10,176 nucleotides of DNA from Rhizobacter sp. (GTDB lineage: Bacteria > Pseudomonadota > Gammaproteobacteria > Burkholderiales > Burkholderiaceae_C). The notes under the pieces were generated by a model that worked only from the letters and a program-made list of their open reading frames with translations, was not told where the DNA came from and did not search any database. Below, in pieces: positions 1-6,904 of this stretch. Position 1 is the stretch's first letter. Every line of letters starts with the position of its first letter. Made by a program: the position numbers and the translations under genes. The DNA is taken from assembly GCA_025359585.1 (NCBI GenBank), contig JANYFX010000449.1, positions 1 through 10,176 on the forward strand, in the 5' to 3' direction.

Positions 1-372
1 TACACGGCAGCGCGCCTGCTCGAGATCCTGTCGCGCAGCAAGAACCCGAGCGCGGTGCTCAACGCCTTGCCCACGAGCTTCAGCACGCCCGAGCTGAACG
101 TGCGCTGCGCCGAGGGCGAAGCGCCGCGCATCGTGGAGCAACTGCTCGCGACCGCGAAGTTCCCCGGGGCGCACGAGATCGTCACGATCGATGGCCTGCG
201 CGCCGAATACGACGACGGCTTCGGCCTGATCCGTTCGTCCAACACCACGCCGGTGCTGGTGCTGCGTTTCGAGGGCCACACGCCGGCCGCGCTGAAGCGC
301 ATCGAAACCGAATTCATGGCGGCGCTGCGGGTTGTCAAACCCGACGCGCAGATTGCGGCGGCCGTGCATTGA
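1..372 (+). CDS. Phosphomannomutase/phosphoglucomutase, C-terminal part (5' end outside window)
   Basis: This is the last 123 residues of an alpha-D-phosphohexomutase of the AlgC/ManB type; the frame is open from base 1, so the true start lies upstream. Enzymes of this family interconvert mannose-6-P/mannose-1-P or glucose-6-P/glucose-1-P in the cytoplasm, feeding nucleotide-sugar synthesis for LPS and exopolysaccharide. The visible part is domain 4. It contains the phosphate-binding loop RSSNTTPVLVLRFEGHT (about positions 229-279), which closely matches the RASNTTPVLVLRFEADT loop I recall from Pseudomonas AlgC. It also has the preceding TIDGLRAEY and GFGLIR segments that lead into that loop. 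The active-site phosphoserine and metal-binding loop would be upstream and cannot be checked. The stop lies 13 nt before the proposed waaC start, on the same strand, so the gene probably belongs to the LPS operon. Whether mannose or glucose phosphate is preferred cannot be told from this fragment. Confidence 0.93.
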   Translation, partial: YTAARLLEILSRSKNPSAVLNALPTSFSTPELNVRCAEGEAPRIVEQLLATAKFPGAHEIVTIDGLRAEYDDGFGLIRSSNTTPVLVLRFEGHTPAALKRIETEFMAALRVVKPDAQIAAAVH

Positions 373-385
373 ACCTGGTCGCGTT

Positions 386-1378
386 TTGCGCATCCTGATC
401 GTCAAGCTCTCGTCGCTCGGCGACGTGGTGCACAGCATGCCGGTCGTGCACGACATCCTCGCGGCGCACCCGGGTGCCGCGATCGACTGGGTCGTCGAGC
501 CCGGTTTCGCGCCGCTGCTGCGGCGGGTGCAGGGCATCGGCAACGTCATCGAATGTGCGCTGCGACGCTGGAGCAAAGCCTGGTGGACGGCACCGGTGCG
601 CGCCGAGTGGCGCGCCTTTCGCGTGCGGCTGCAGCAGAACCACTACGACGCGGTGATCGACCTGCAGGGCCTGACCAAGTCGGCCGTGATCGCGCGGCTG
701 GCTCACGGTGTGAGCTACGGTCTGGCGAACCAGACCGAAGGCGCGAGCCACGAGTGGCCGGCGCGCTGGCTGGTCGACCACGCGATCAGTGTGCCGCCGC
801 GCATCCACGCGATGGACCGCGCCCGCGTGCTCGTCGGCGCTGCGCTGCACTACGCGCCCGAAGGTGCGCCGCGTTATGGCCTGCGCGCCGGTGCGGCGAC
901 GGCCCGGCCTGGTAGCGCGCCGACGGTGGTGTTCGTGCACGGCACGTCGCGCGACGACAAGCTCTGGCCGCAGGCCAACTGGGTCCAGCTCGGCAAACGT
1001 TTTCTCTCGGCGGGCTGGTCGATCGCGCTGCCGCAAGGCAACGAAGCCGAACAAACGCGCGCCGAGCTGATCGCCGCGGCCTGGCAGTTCGACCAAGTGA
1101 TGCGCGTCGATGTCTGGCCCAGCCTGTCGCTCGACGCCGTGGTCGACCGCATGGCGGCCACGCAGGGTGTGATCGGTGTCGACAGCGGCCTGAGCCACAT
1201 CGCCGTGGCGCTCGATCTGCCGCACGTGCAGATCTACAACTTCCCGACCGCGTGGCGCACCGGGCCGCAGGCCGAGCACGGGCACCGCCACCAGGTGTCG
1301 GTCGAAGGCCAATCGATTCCGTCGCTTGAAGCGGTGTGGGCGGCGTGGACGCAGGTGGCCGAGGCGGCGCGCGAATGA
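386..1378 (+). CDS. waaC: LPS heptosyltransferase I (WaaC)
   Basis: A 330-residue GT-B glycosyltransferase (family GT9) that adds the first L-glycero-D-manno-heptose from ADP-heptose to Kdo2-lipid A at the cytoplasmic face of the inner membrane. The TTG at 386 is chosen as start because it gives MRILIVKLSSLGDVVHSMP, the usual WaaC N-terminus, and places the conserved Asp at residue 13. The motif HGTSRDDKLWP puts its Lys at residue 192, the same number as the ADP-heptose-contacting Lys I recall for E. coli WaaC. GVDSGLSH, with Asp at residue 266, is the conserved nucleotide-sugar-binding motif. DLQGLTKSA and the C-terminal VQIYNF segment also fit the family. No good Shine-Dalgarno precedes the TTG, and in-frame TTGs at 332 and 353 lie inside the upstream gene, so translational coupling to the mutase is likely. 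The stop overlaps the waaA start by 4 bp (ATGA). Confidence 0.93.
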   Translation: MRILIVKLSSLGDVVHSMPVVHDILAAHPGAAIDWVVEPGFAPLLRRVQGIGNVIECALRRWSKAWWTAPVRAEWRAFRVRLQQNHYDAVIDLQGLTKSAVIARLAHGVSYGLANQTEGASHEWPARWLVDHAISVPPRIHAMDRARVLVGAALHYAPEGAPRYGLRAGAATARPGSAPTVVFVHGTSRDDKLWPQANWVQLGKRFLSAGWSIALPQGNEAEQTRAELIAAAWQFDQVMRVDVWPSLSLDAVVDRMAATQGVIGVDSGLSHIAVALDLPHVQIYNFPTAWRTGPQAEHGHRHQVSVEGQSIPSLEAVWAAWTQVAEAARE

Positions 1379-2652
1379 GCTCGCTGGCGCAGCGCGTGGC
1401 GCGCGGTGCGTATTCACTCATGCTGCGGCTGCTGCAACCGCTGTACGTGCTGCGCCTGCAGCGGCGCGGGCGTGTCGAGCCGCTGTATCGCCACGCCATC
1501 GAAGAGCGGCTCGGTGTGTACCAGGGCTCGCCGAGCGCGGGCTGGGTCTGGGTGCATGCCGTCTCGCTCGGTGAAACCCGCGCTGCCGCGGCGCTGATCG
1601 ATGCGTTGCGCGCGTTGCGGCCGGGCATGCGCTTGCTGTTGACACACGGCACTGCGACCGGCCGCGAGGCTGGCGCCGAGTCGCTGCGAGAGGGCGACAC
1701 GCAGGCCTGGCTGCCCTACGACACACCGGTCATCGCCGAGCGTTTCCTCCAGCACTTCAGCCCCGCGATCGGCGTGTTGATGGAGACCGAGGTCTGGCCC
1801 AATCTGCTGATGGTCGCGCAGGCCCGATCGTTGCCGATGGTGCTGGCCAACGCGCGCCTGAGCGTGAAGAGCCACCGCCAGGGCCAGCGCCTGGCCGCGT
1901 TGATGCGGCCAGCAGCACAAAGCTTTCGCCTCGTGCTGGCGCAGACCGAAGCCGACGCAGCGCGCTTGCGCGATGCGGGTGCGCTCAACGTGCACGTTAG
2001 CGGCAACCTGAAGTTCGACATGTCGCCCGACCCGGCGCTGCTGGCGCTGGGCCACGTCTGGCGCGAGGGGCTGCAACGCGACGTGGTGCTGGCCGCGATC
2101 ACCCGCGAAGGCGAAGAAGCGATGTTGCTCGCGGCCTGGCCGCGGCAACCCGAACCACGGCCGCTGCTGCTGATCGTGCCGCGCCACCCGCAGCGTTTCG
2201 ACGGGGTGGCCGGCTTGGTCCTCGAAGCCGGCTTCACGCTCGTGCGGCGCAGCACGTGGGGCGACGTGCCGCCTGCAGAAGCAGCGCAGGCGCAGGTCTG
2301 GCTCGGCGACTCGATGCGCGAGATGGCGCTGTACTACGGCGTGGCGCACGTTGCCTTGCTCGGCGGCAGCTTCGCAGCACTCGGTGGTCAGAACCTGATC
2401 GAAGCGGCGGCCTGCGGCTGCCCGGTCGTGATGGGGCCGCACACGTTCAACTTCGCCGAGGCGGCAGAGTTGTCGATCGCGGCGGGGGCTGCGGTCCGGG
2501 TGCCCGACATGGGCGCCGGTGTGCAGGAAGCGCTGGCCTTGTTGCAGCAGCGCGCGCGGCTCGCGGCGTGCGTGGCGAGTGCACTGGAATTTTCGGCGCA
2601 GCACCGGGGCGCTGCGCAACGCATGGCGCAGGAGATCGTCGCGCTGCTCTGA
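1375..2652 (+). CDS. waaA: 3-deoxy-D-manno-octulosonic acid (Kdo) transferase (WaaA/KdtA)
   Basis: A 425-residue Kdo transferase (GT30), the same length as E. coli WaaA. It transfers Kdo from CMP-Kdo to the lipid A precursor at the inner membrane, an early essential step in LPS assembly. The ATG at 1375 is chosen over a GTG at 1336 because it overlaps the waaC stop as ATGA and gives the usual hydrophobic/basic N-terminal anchor (about residues 10-30, LMLRLLQPLYVLRLQRRG). The N-terminal domain has HAVSLGET with the presumed catalytic Glu at residue 67, and METEVWPN at 136-143. The C-terminal domain has GNLKFD, IVPRHPQRF, GGQNLIEAAA and GPHTFNF (354-360). The usual STHEGEE-type motif reads AITREGEE (241-248), a mild departure. 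Whether the enzyme adds one or two Kdo residues cannot be read from sequence. It is the last gene of the + strand operon and faces the DUF1501 gene tail to tail. Confidence 0.96.
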   Translation: MSSLAQRVARGAYSLMLRLLQPLYVLRLQRRGRVEPLYRHAIEERLGVYQGSPSAGWVWVHAVSLGETRAAAALIDALRALRPGMRLLLTHGTATGREAGAESLREGDTQAWLPYDTPVIAERFLQHFSPAIGVLMETEVWPNLLMVAQARSLPMVLANARLSVKSHRQGQRLAALMRPAAQSFRLVLAQTEADAARLRDAGALNVHVSGNLKFDMSPDPALLALGHVWREGLQRDVVLAAITREGEEAMLLAAWPRQPEPRPLLLIVPRHPQRFDGVAGLVLEAGFTLVRRSTWGDVPPAEAAQAQVWLGDSMREMALYYGVAHVALLGGSFAALGGQNLIEAAACGCPVVMGPHTFNFAEAAELSIAAGAAVRVPDMGAGVQEALALLQQRARLAACVASALEFSAQHRGAAQRMAQEIVALL

Positions 2653-2665
2653 CTTCTGTGGCCGC

Positions 2666-3883
2666 TCAGGCCTTCAACAACGCCAGTCCCTTGACCGCTT
2701 CGCTGCCCGGGAACACATCGTTGTTCAGGCTCTTGCTCGCCACTTGCAGATGGTCGGCCAGCACACCGCGCAGCAGCGCGCGCATGTCGGTCGTGATGCG
2801 CAGATCACGGCCTTCGAAACGATCGCGTTTGGCCAGCCCCGGCCAGTCGGCGAGCACCCGCCCGCCCTTGACCGCGCCGCCGAGCACGAAGGCCGCGCCG
2901 CCGGTGCCGTGGTCGGTGCCGAGCGTGCCGTTGACCGCGACCTCGCGGCCGAACTCGGTGGCGACGACGACGACGGTGCGCGCCCAGGTACCGCTTGCCA
3001 GCAGGCCTTCGCGCAATGCCGCCAGGCCCGCGTCGAGCTGGCGCAACGTGTTCGACAAGGCGCCGCTCGGATTGGCCTGGTTGGCGTGGCTGTCGAAGCC
3101 GCCGAGTTCGAGCACGGCGGCTTGCGGGCCGTTCGGCTGCGCAAGGAATTCGGCGGCGCGCTGGGCCAGCACGCTGAAGTTGCCACCGCGCCCCGGGTTG
3201 GCCATGCCCTTGTCGGCGGCCGCGTTCATGTCGTTCGGCATCGCGCCGTCGAAGTGCAGCGTCTTCGCACGCTGCAAGGCCGTGGCCAGTGCTGCGTCGT
3301 TGCCATACATCCGCTCGAGCCGCGCGACCAGGTCGGCGGAAGGGTCGGGCAGGGCCGACGGTGCCCAGGTGTCGACAAGCCCCGGCCCACGCAGCACCAG
3401 CGGCACGGCCGTGTTCAGCGCCAGGCTCTTGGCCGCGCTCGGTGCGAGTGCGCGCGCCAGCCAGCCGGTCGTGATCTCGTAGGGGCGCACGCCGCCACTT
3501 TCGAGCACCTGCTGCGCGTCGAAGTGCGAACGCTCGCGGTAGGGCAGGCCGACGGCGTGCACGACCGCGAGTTCACCGCGCCCGTACATCGCATGCAGTT
3601 CCGACAGGTTCGGGTGCAATGCGAACGTCGCGTCGAGCGTGAGCGGTGCGGCGCCGAACTGCGCGAGTGCGCCACGCGCGGCAGCGAACTCCGGGTCGCC
3701 GAGCGCGGGCACGGCCGAAAGGCCGTCCATGCCGCCGCGCAACACGACGAAGACGAAGCGGTTGGTGCTGCCGTTGCCGCCGGCGGCGAAGCTCAGCGAC
3801 GACAGCGGGCCGAGCGCACCGAGGCCGAGGGCTGCGCCCACCATCCGGCGCCGCAGCGGGTTGAAGTGTCGACGATTGTTCAT
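2666..3883 (-). CDS. DUF1501 family protein with Tat-type signal peptide
   Basis: A 405-residue protein of the DUF1501 family, which belongs to the alkaline phosphatase/sulfatase-like superfamily; no activity is established. The N-terminus has a basic region with LRRRMVGAALG, then a hydrophobic stretch and a likely cleavage site after SFA near residue 33. This resembles a twin-arginine export signal, so export in folded, possibly metal-loaded form is inferred. Conserved family segments are VVLRGGMDGLSA (about 47-58), ERSHFDAQ (117-124), LGGFDSHANQ (260-269), VVATEFGRE (306-314) and LGTDHGTGG (321-329), followed by GGRVLADWPGL. The Asp/His-rich motifs fit metal ligands of that superfamily, by inference. 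The ATG at 3883 is preceded by a good AAGGAAA site. The gene lies 34 bp after the DUF1800 gene, surely in one operon with it, and its stop is 13 bp from the waaA stop. Confidence 0.9.
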   Translation of the reverse strand: MNNRRHFNPLRRRMVGAALGLGALGPLSSLSFAAGGNGSTNRFVFVVLRGGMDGLSAVPALGDPEFAAARGALAQFGAAPLTLDATFALHPNLSELHAMYGRGELAVVHAVGLPYRERSHFDAQQVLESGGVRPYEITTGWLARALAPSAAKSLALNTAVPLVLRGPGLVDTWAPSALPDPSADLVARLERMYGNDAALATALQRAKTLHFDGAMPNDMNAAADKGMANPGRGGNFSVLAQRAAEFLAQPNGPQAAVLELGGFDSHANQANPSGALSNTLRQLDAGLAALREGLLASGTWARTVVVVATEFGREVAVNGTLGTDHGTGGAAFVLGGAVKGGRVLADWPGLAKRDRFEGRDLRITTDMRALLRGVLADHLQVASKSLNNDVFPGSEAVKGLALLKA

Positions 3884-3887
3884 GGTG

Positions 3888-3894
3888 TTTCCTT
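3888..3894 (-). promoter_or_regulatory. Ribosome binding site of the DUF1501 gene
   Basis: AAGGAAA reads on the minus strand 4 nt before the ATG at 3883. It supports that start. It lies inside the 34-bp spacer after the DUF1800 stop. Confidence 0.75.
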
Positions 3895-3917
3895 GTGAAC
3901 CGGGAGTCGCCTGTGGC

Positions 3918-5321
3918 TCAACGACGCTGGAATTCCGGCGCCATCAGCAGCAAGGCCAGGGCTTGCGGGCCGTCGGCCGCACGCTCGATCTGCAGCTTCG
4001 TTTCGACGGTGAGCAGCGGGCCGAGGCTTTGCGCGGCAAGCGCACGCGCGTCCATGCCGCCGCCGATGCGGTTGGCGGTGCGCGTGGACCATTCGATGCG
4101 CTTCCAGACCGCGTCGGGGCCGAGCCAGTCTTCGGCGCGGTCGCTCCAGCCGGCGGGCGAGGGCGCGGCCTGGACGCGCTGACCCAGCGCGGTCATGCCG
4201 ACGGCGTTGTCGCCGCGCTCGAACAGGCTCGGCTTGATGCGCAGCACGCGCGTGGCCGAGAGCACGAACTCTTCGGGTGTCTTCAGCTTCATCGGTTGCG
4301 GGCTCCAGGCTTCGGGGCTGCGCACCAGTTCCTGGTAGACCGGCGTGAGCTGCGCGTCGTTGCGCAGGTAGGTTTGTGCGAGCCGTTCCACCAGCGCAGG
4401 CGGGGGCGTGTCGGCAACGAAGTGGCGCGCCAGTTTTGTCGCCACGAAGTGCGCGGTCGCCGGGTGAAACGCCAGGTCGTGCAGCACCCGGCGCAGCGCG
4501 TCGGGCCCCTCGGCGTAAACCTTGCCGAGCACGGTCTTCGTGCCGGGCTCGTGCCAGTTGGCGTCGAAGGCCTGGGTCGGGTCGGTGCTCTGCAGGCCGA
4601 CGCGCCAGCCGGTCAGCACCCGGGCGAACGCGGTCACGTCGGCCTGGGTGTAGCTCCCGGCGCCGCCGCGCGCGCTCTCGGCGCCGAGCGTGTGCAACTC
4701 CAGCACTTCACGCGCGAGGTTTTCGTTCAGGCCGGTGACGCGCGGGCCTTCGCCCATTTGCTCGGCGCGGCGCGCGGCACGCGCAACGATGCGCGAGTGC
4801 GGTCCGGCCGACTGCACGTTGTCGAGGTAACGCAGCATCGCCGGGTGCGTGGTCGACGCGAGCAGCAGCGTCTCGAACGAGCCGGCGATGTTCGGGCGGA
4901 TCGCGTCGCGCTCGAACGCACCGACCAGCCCGCGGGTCGCGCCCTTGGCGAGCGAGACCGTGAAGTGGTTGGCCCAGAAGAGTTGCAGCCTTTCCGCGAA
5001 CGGGCGGGTGCTGGTCGCGGCGGTGAGCAGGCGCGAGCGCGCGTCGGCGACGATCACTTCGCGGTAGTGGCCGGCGAGCACCTGCTCGGCCGTCATGCCC
5101 GCTGGCGGGTTCTTCGCGAGCTGGCGCTTTTCGCGCTCGGCGGCCACGTGTTCGAGCGCTTGCGCCGTGCTCAGCAGGCCTTCGCCCCGCGCCGGTTCGG
5201 CCGGGCCGATCTGCCCGAGCAGCCACTGCTGCGGGTCGCTGGCGATCGCCTCCAGCGATGGCTCACCGAGACCGAAACGGTGGGCCGCGATCGCGGCTTG
5301 CAATGACGAAGTGTTGGACAT
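3918..5321 (-). CDS. DUF1800 family protein
   Basis: A 467-residue member of the DUF1800 family, whose biochemical role is unknown. Family marks are the N-terminal AAIAAHRFGLG (about 9-19), RLQLFWANHFTVS (111-123), the long helical segment LNENLAREVLELHTLG (198-213), DVTAFARVLTGW (228-239) and FHPATAHFVATKLARHFV (285-302). The chosen ATG at 5321 has AGGAG 6 nt upstream and starts directly before the conserved N-terminus; an in-frame start at 5363 would add 14 residues without a comparable site. No signal peptide or membrane segment is evident, whereas the partner DUF1501 protein carries a Tat-like signal. The protein may therefore act in the cytoplasm, or be exported together with its partner; both are guesses. 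It is first in a two-gene operon, 125 bp downstream of the tolC-type gene. DUF1800 and DUF1501 genes are commonly adjacent in bacterial genomes, which supports a joint role. Confidence 0.9.
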   Translation of the reverse strand: MSNTSSLQAAIAAHRFGLGEPSLEAIASDPQQWLLGQIGPAEPARGEGLLSTAQALEHVAAEREKRQLAKNPPAGMTAEQVLAGHYREVIVADARSRLLTAATSTRPFAERLQLFWANHFTVSLAKGATRGLVGAFERDAIRPNIAGSFETLLLASTTHPAMLRYLDNVQSAGPHSRIVARAARRAEQMGEGPRVTGLNENLAREVLELHTLGAESARGGAGSYTQADVTAFARVLTGWRVGLQSTDPTQAFDANWHEPGTKTVLGKVYAEGPDALRRVLHDLAFHPATAHFVATKLARHFVADTPPPALVERLAQTYLRNDAQLTPVYQELVRSPEAWSPQPMKLKTPEEFVLSATRVLRIKPSLFERGDNAVGMTALGQRVQAAPSPAGWSDRAEDWLGPDAVWKRIEWSTRTANRIGGGMDARALAAQSLGPLLTVETKLQIERAADGPQALALLLMAPEFQRR

Positions 5322-5327
5322 GCGGTG

Positions 5328-5332
5328 CTCCT
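5328..5332 (-). promoter_or_regulatory. Ribosome binding site that decides the DUF1800 start
   Basis: AGGAG on the minus strand lies 6 nt before the ATG at 5321. It favours that codon over the in-frame upstream start at 5363. Confidence 0.75.
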
Positions 5333-5344
5333 GACGAAACACAG

Positions 5345-5372
5345 CATGCCGGCATTCGGTCAAGCCGGCGTG
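5345..5372 (-). terminator. GC-rich hairpin, possible weak terminator or attenuator after the TolC-family gene
   Basis: GCCGGC at 5348-5353 and again at 5364-5369 pair across a 10-nt loop; flanking bases extend the stem to about 9 pairs with one mismatch on the minus strand. The tail on the minus strand is CTGTGTTTCG, not a clean U-tract, so intrinsic termination would be inefficient at best. It lies 75 bp beyond the tolC stop and about 24 bp before the DUF1800 start. Confidence 0.25.
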
Positions 5373-5446
5373 TGTGTCGGGTCAAGAAACGTTTCCGCAC
5401 CGGCAAACGTTCACAGGGCAGACCCGCAGCGCGCGGGCCGCCCGGC

Positions 5447-6862
5447 TTACTTCGCCAGCAGCTGGTTCAATGCGGCCACGTCTTCCGGCTTGAGCCGGCC
5501 CGAGGCCTGGCGCAATTTCAGGCTGCCGACCAGCACGTCGTAGCGCGCCTTCGCCAGATCACGGCGGGTCTGGAACAACTGGGTCTGCGCGTTCAGCACG
5601 TCGAGGTTCACGCGCACGCCGACCTTGTAGCCGAGCTGCGTGGCTTCGAGCGCGAGCTGGCTCGACGACTCGGCCGCTTCGAGCGCCTTGACCTGGGCCT
5701 TGCCCGACTCGACACCGTAGTAAGCCTGGCGCGTGCCCTGGGCCACACCGCGGCGCGCGGCCTCCAGGTCGTTGCGGGCCTTGTCTTCGAGCACCACGGT
5801 TTCTTTCACGCGGTTCTGGATCGCGAAGCCGGCGAACAAGGGCACGTTCAGCGTCACCGCGATGCCGGTCGAATTGTTCGCGCCCGACTGGTTGAAGCCA
5901 ACCACCGACGAGCCGGCAATCGTGGTCACGCGGGCGTCGCCGTTGGTCGAGGCGTGGCCGCGCGTGTAGCTCGCGGTCAGGTCCACGGTCGGCAGGTGGC
6001 CGGCCTTGGCCTTCTCGGTTTCGAGCTGGGCCACTTCGAAGCCGAGCCGCGCCTTGCGCACCAGCGGGTGCTCTTCGTCGGCGCGTGTCACCCACTCGTC
6101 GACGTTGGCCGGCGTGGTCGCGGGCAAGGCGACGGGAACGACAAGCTGGTTCGGCGCCACGTTGCTGCGGCCGACGAGCTGGTCTAGCGCGATGCGCTTG
6201 GTCTGCAGGTCGTTGGCGGCGACGATCTCTTGCGCCGTGCCGAGGTCGAAGCGGGCTTGCGCTTCGCGCGTGTCGGTGATGGTGGCGGTGCCGACTTCGA
6301 AGTTGCGCTTGGCCGAGGCCAGCTGTTCCGAGATCGCGGCCTTGCTGGTGCGGGTGGTGGCGAGGGTGTCTTGCGCTGCCAGCACGTCGAAGTAGGCTTG
6401 GGCCACGCGCACGATCAGGTCCTGCTCGGCGGCTTCGAAGTCGGCGACCGACACGTCGAGGCTCTTCTGTGCTTGCGAGATCGTCACGCCGTTGGCCCGG
6501 TTGAACAGGCTCTGGCGCCCGCTCAGCGTGGCGCCTATGGCGTTGGTGCTGGTGTTGAGCGTGCTCGACGCGGGTGTGTCGGTGGTCGAGCGCGAGCCGG
6601 TCACCCCGAGGCCGACCGAAGGCAGGCGCAGCGCATTCGCCTGGTCGACGCGGTACTTCGAAGAATCGAGCAGCGCACGCGCCGACAGGTAGGTGGCGTC
6701 GTAGCCACGCGCCGCTTCATAGAGCTCCTGCAGGCTCTGCGCACGGGCGCTCGGTGCCAGCCCCAGGCCCAGGCACAGCGCGGCGGCCAGCGCCAGGGGG
6801 GCGAAGCGGCGCCCGGCGCTGGCGGGTTGGAGAAGCAGCAGACGAAGGCTCGCAACGGGCAT
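5447..6862 (-). CDS. TolC family outer membrane channel protein
   Basis: A 471-residue outer-membrane efflux/type I secretion channel of the TolC family. It would form a trimeric beta-barrel and periplasmic alpha-helical tunnel that docks onto inner-membrane pumps. The N-terminus is a long Sec signal: a basic GRRF stretch, a hydrophobic core (LALAAALCLGLGL) and a cleavage site after ARA at residue 41. The mature part has two outer-membrane-efflux repeats, roughly residues 45-240 and 265-460. It starts SLQELYEAARGYDATYLSAR, typical of TolC, and has the conserved ALRLPSVGLG segment. It ends shortly after the second repeat (QLLAK), without the extended tail of E. coli TolC. The ATG at 6862 is preferred to a GTG at 6880 because AAGGAAA lies 4 nt upstream of it. 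It follows the rhodanese gene by 42 bp and is the last gene of the RND-led cluster, so it may serve that pump; a general role is equally possible. Confidence 0.93.
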   Translation of the reverse strand: MPVASLRLLLLQPASAGRRFAPLALAAALCLGLGLAPSARAQSLQELYEAARGYDATYLSARALLDSSKYRVDQANALRLPSVGLGVTGSRSTTDTPASSTLNTSTNAIGATLSGRQSLFNRANGVTISQAQKSLDVSVADFEAAEQDLIVRVAQAYFDVLAAQDTLATTRTSKAAISEQLASAKRNFEVGTATITDTREAQARFDLGTAQEIVAANDLQTKRIALDQLVGRSNVAPNQLVVPVALPATTPANVDEWVTRADEEHPLVRKARLGFEVAQLETEKAKAGHLPTVDLTASYTRGHASTNGDARVTTIAGSSVVGFNQSGANNSTGIAVTLNVPLFAGFAIQNRVKETVVLEDKARNDLEAARRGVAQGTRQAYYGVESGKAQVKALEAAESSSQLALEATQLGYKVGVRVNLDVLNAQTQLFQTRRDLAKARYDVLVGSLKLRQASGRLKPEDVAALNQLLAK

Positions 6863-6866
6863 GACG

Positions 6867-6873
6867 TTTCCTT
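6867..6873 (-). promoter_or_regulatory. Ribosome binding site that decides the TolC-family start
   Basis: AAGGAAA on the minus strand lies 4 nt before the ATG at 6862, which favours this codon over the GTG at 6880. The surrounding 10-mer ACAAGGAAAC is identical to the one before the DUF1501 gene. Confidence 0.75.
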
Positions 6874-6904
6874 GTTTCACTTGTTCGGGAAGTGCGGCGC
6901 GGGT

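Larger units (their letters stand above)
5322..5446 (-). promoter_or_regulatory. Intergenic gap with repeats, probable promoter/leader region of the DUF1800-DUF1501 operon
   Basis: This is the largest gap in the window, between the stop of the TolC-family gene and the DUF1800 start. It holds AAACGTT twice in direct orientation (5387-5393 and 5405-5411); with the flanking bases these also form an inverted pair, AACGTTT at 5388-5394 against AAACGTT at 5405-5411. It also holds two minus-strand TTGACC hexamers (5380-5385 and 5358-5363) that resemble sigma-70 -35 boxes, though neither has a convincing -10 box at the right distance. A GC-rich hairpin overlaps the second hexamer (see the separate entry). 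A promoter or operator here is plausible but unproven; transcription could equally continue from tolC. Confidence 0.35.

Noticed and set aside
335..2619. Long minus-strand open frames opposite waaC and waaA (335-1417 and 1414-2619).
   Set aside because: They are GC-driven shadows; the + strand products carry all expected WaaC and WaaA motifs.
2653..2674. GGCC/GGCC repeat around 2660-2672, considered as a bidirectional terminator between the convergent genes.
   Set aside because: Four-base arms only and no T-run on either strand.
2256..3898. Long + strand open frames (2256-3482 and 2519-3898) crossing from the waaA 3' end into the DUF1501 gene.
   Set aside because: They overlap two real genes in the wrong frame or strand and have no recognisable domain or start context.
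3639..5306. 555-codon + strand open frame opposite DUF1800 and the start of DUF1501.
   Set aside because: Arg-rich composition without motifs, and it covers two genes with strong family signatures and good ribosome binding sites on the minus strand.
6878..6894. Small inverted repeat CACTT/AAGTG with a 7-nt loop between the rhodanese stop and the TolC-family ribosome binding site.
   Set aside because: Only five pairs, no T-tract and no conservation evidence; expected by chance at this length.
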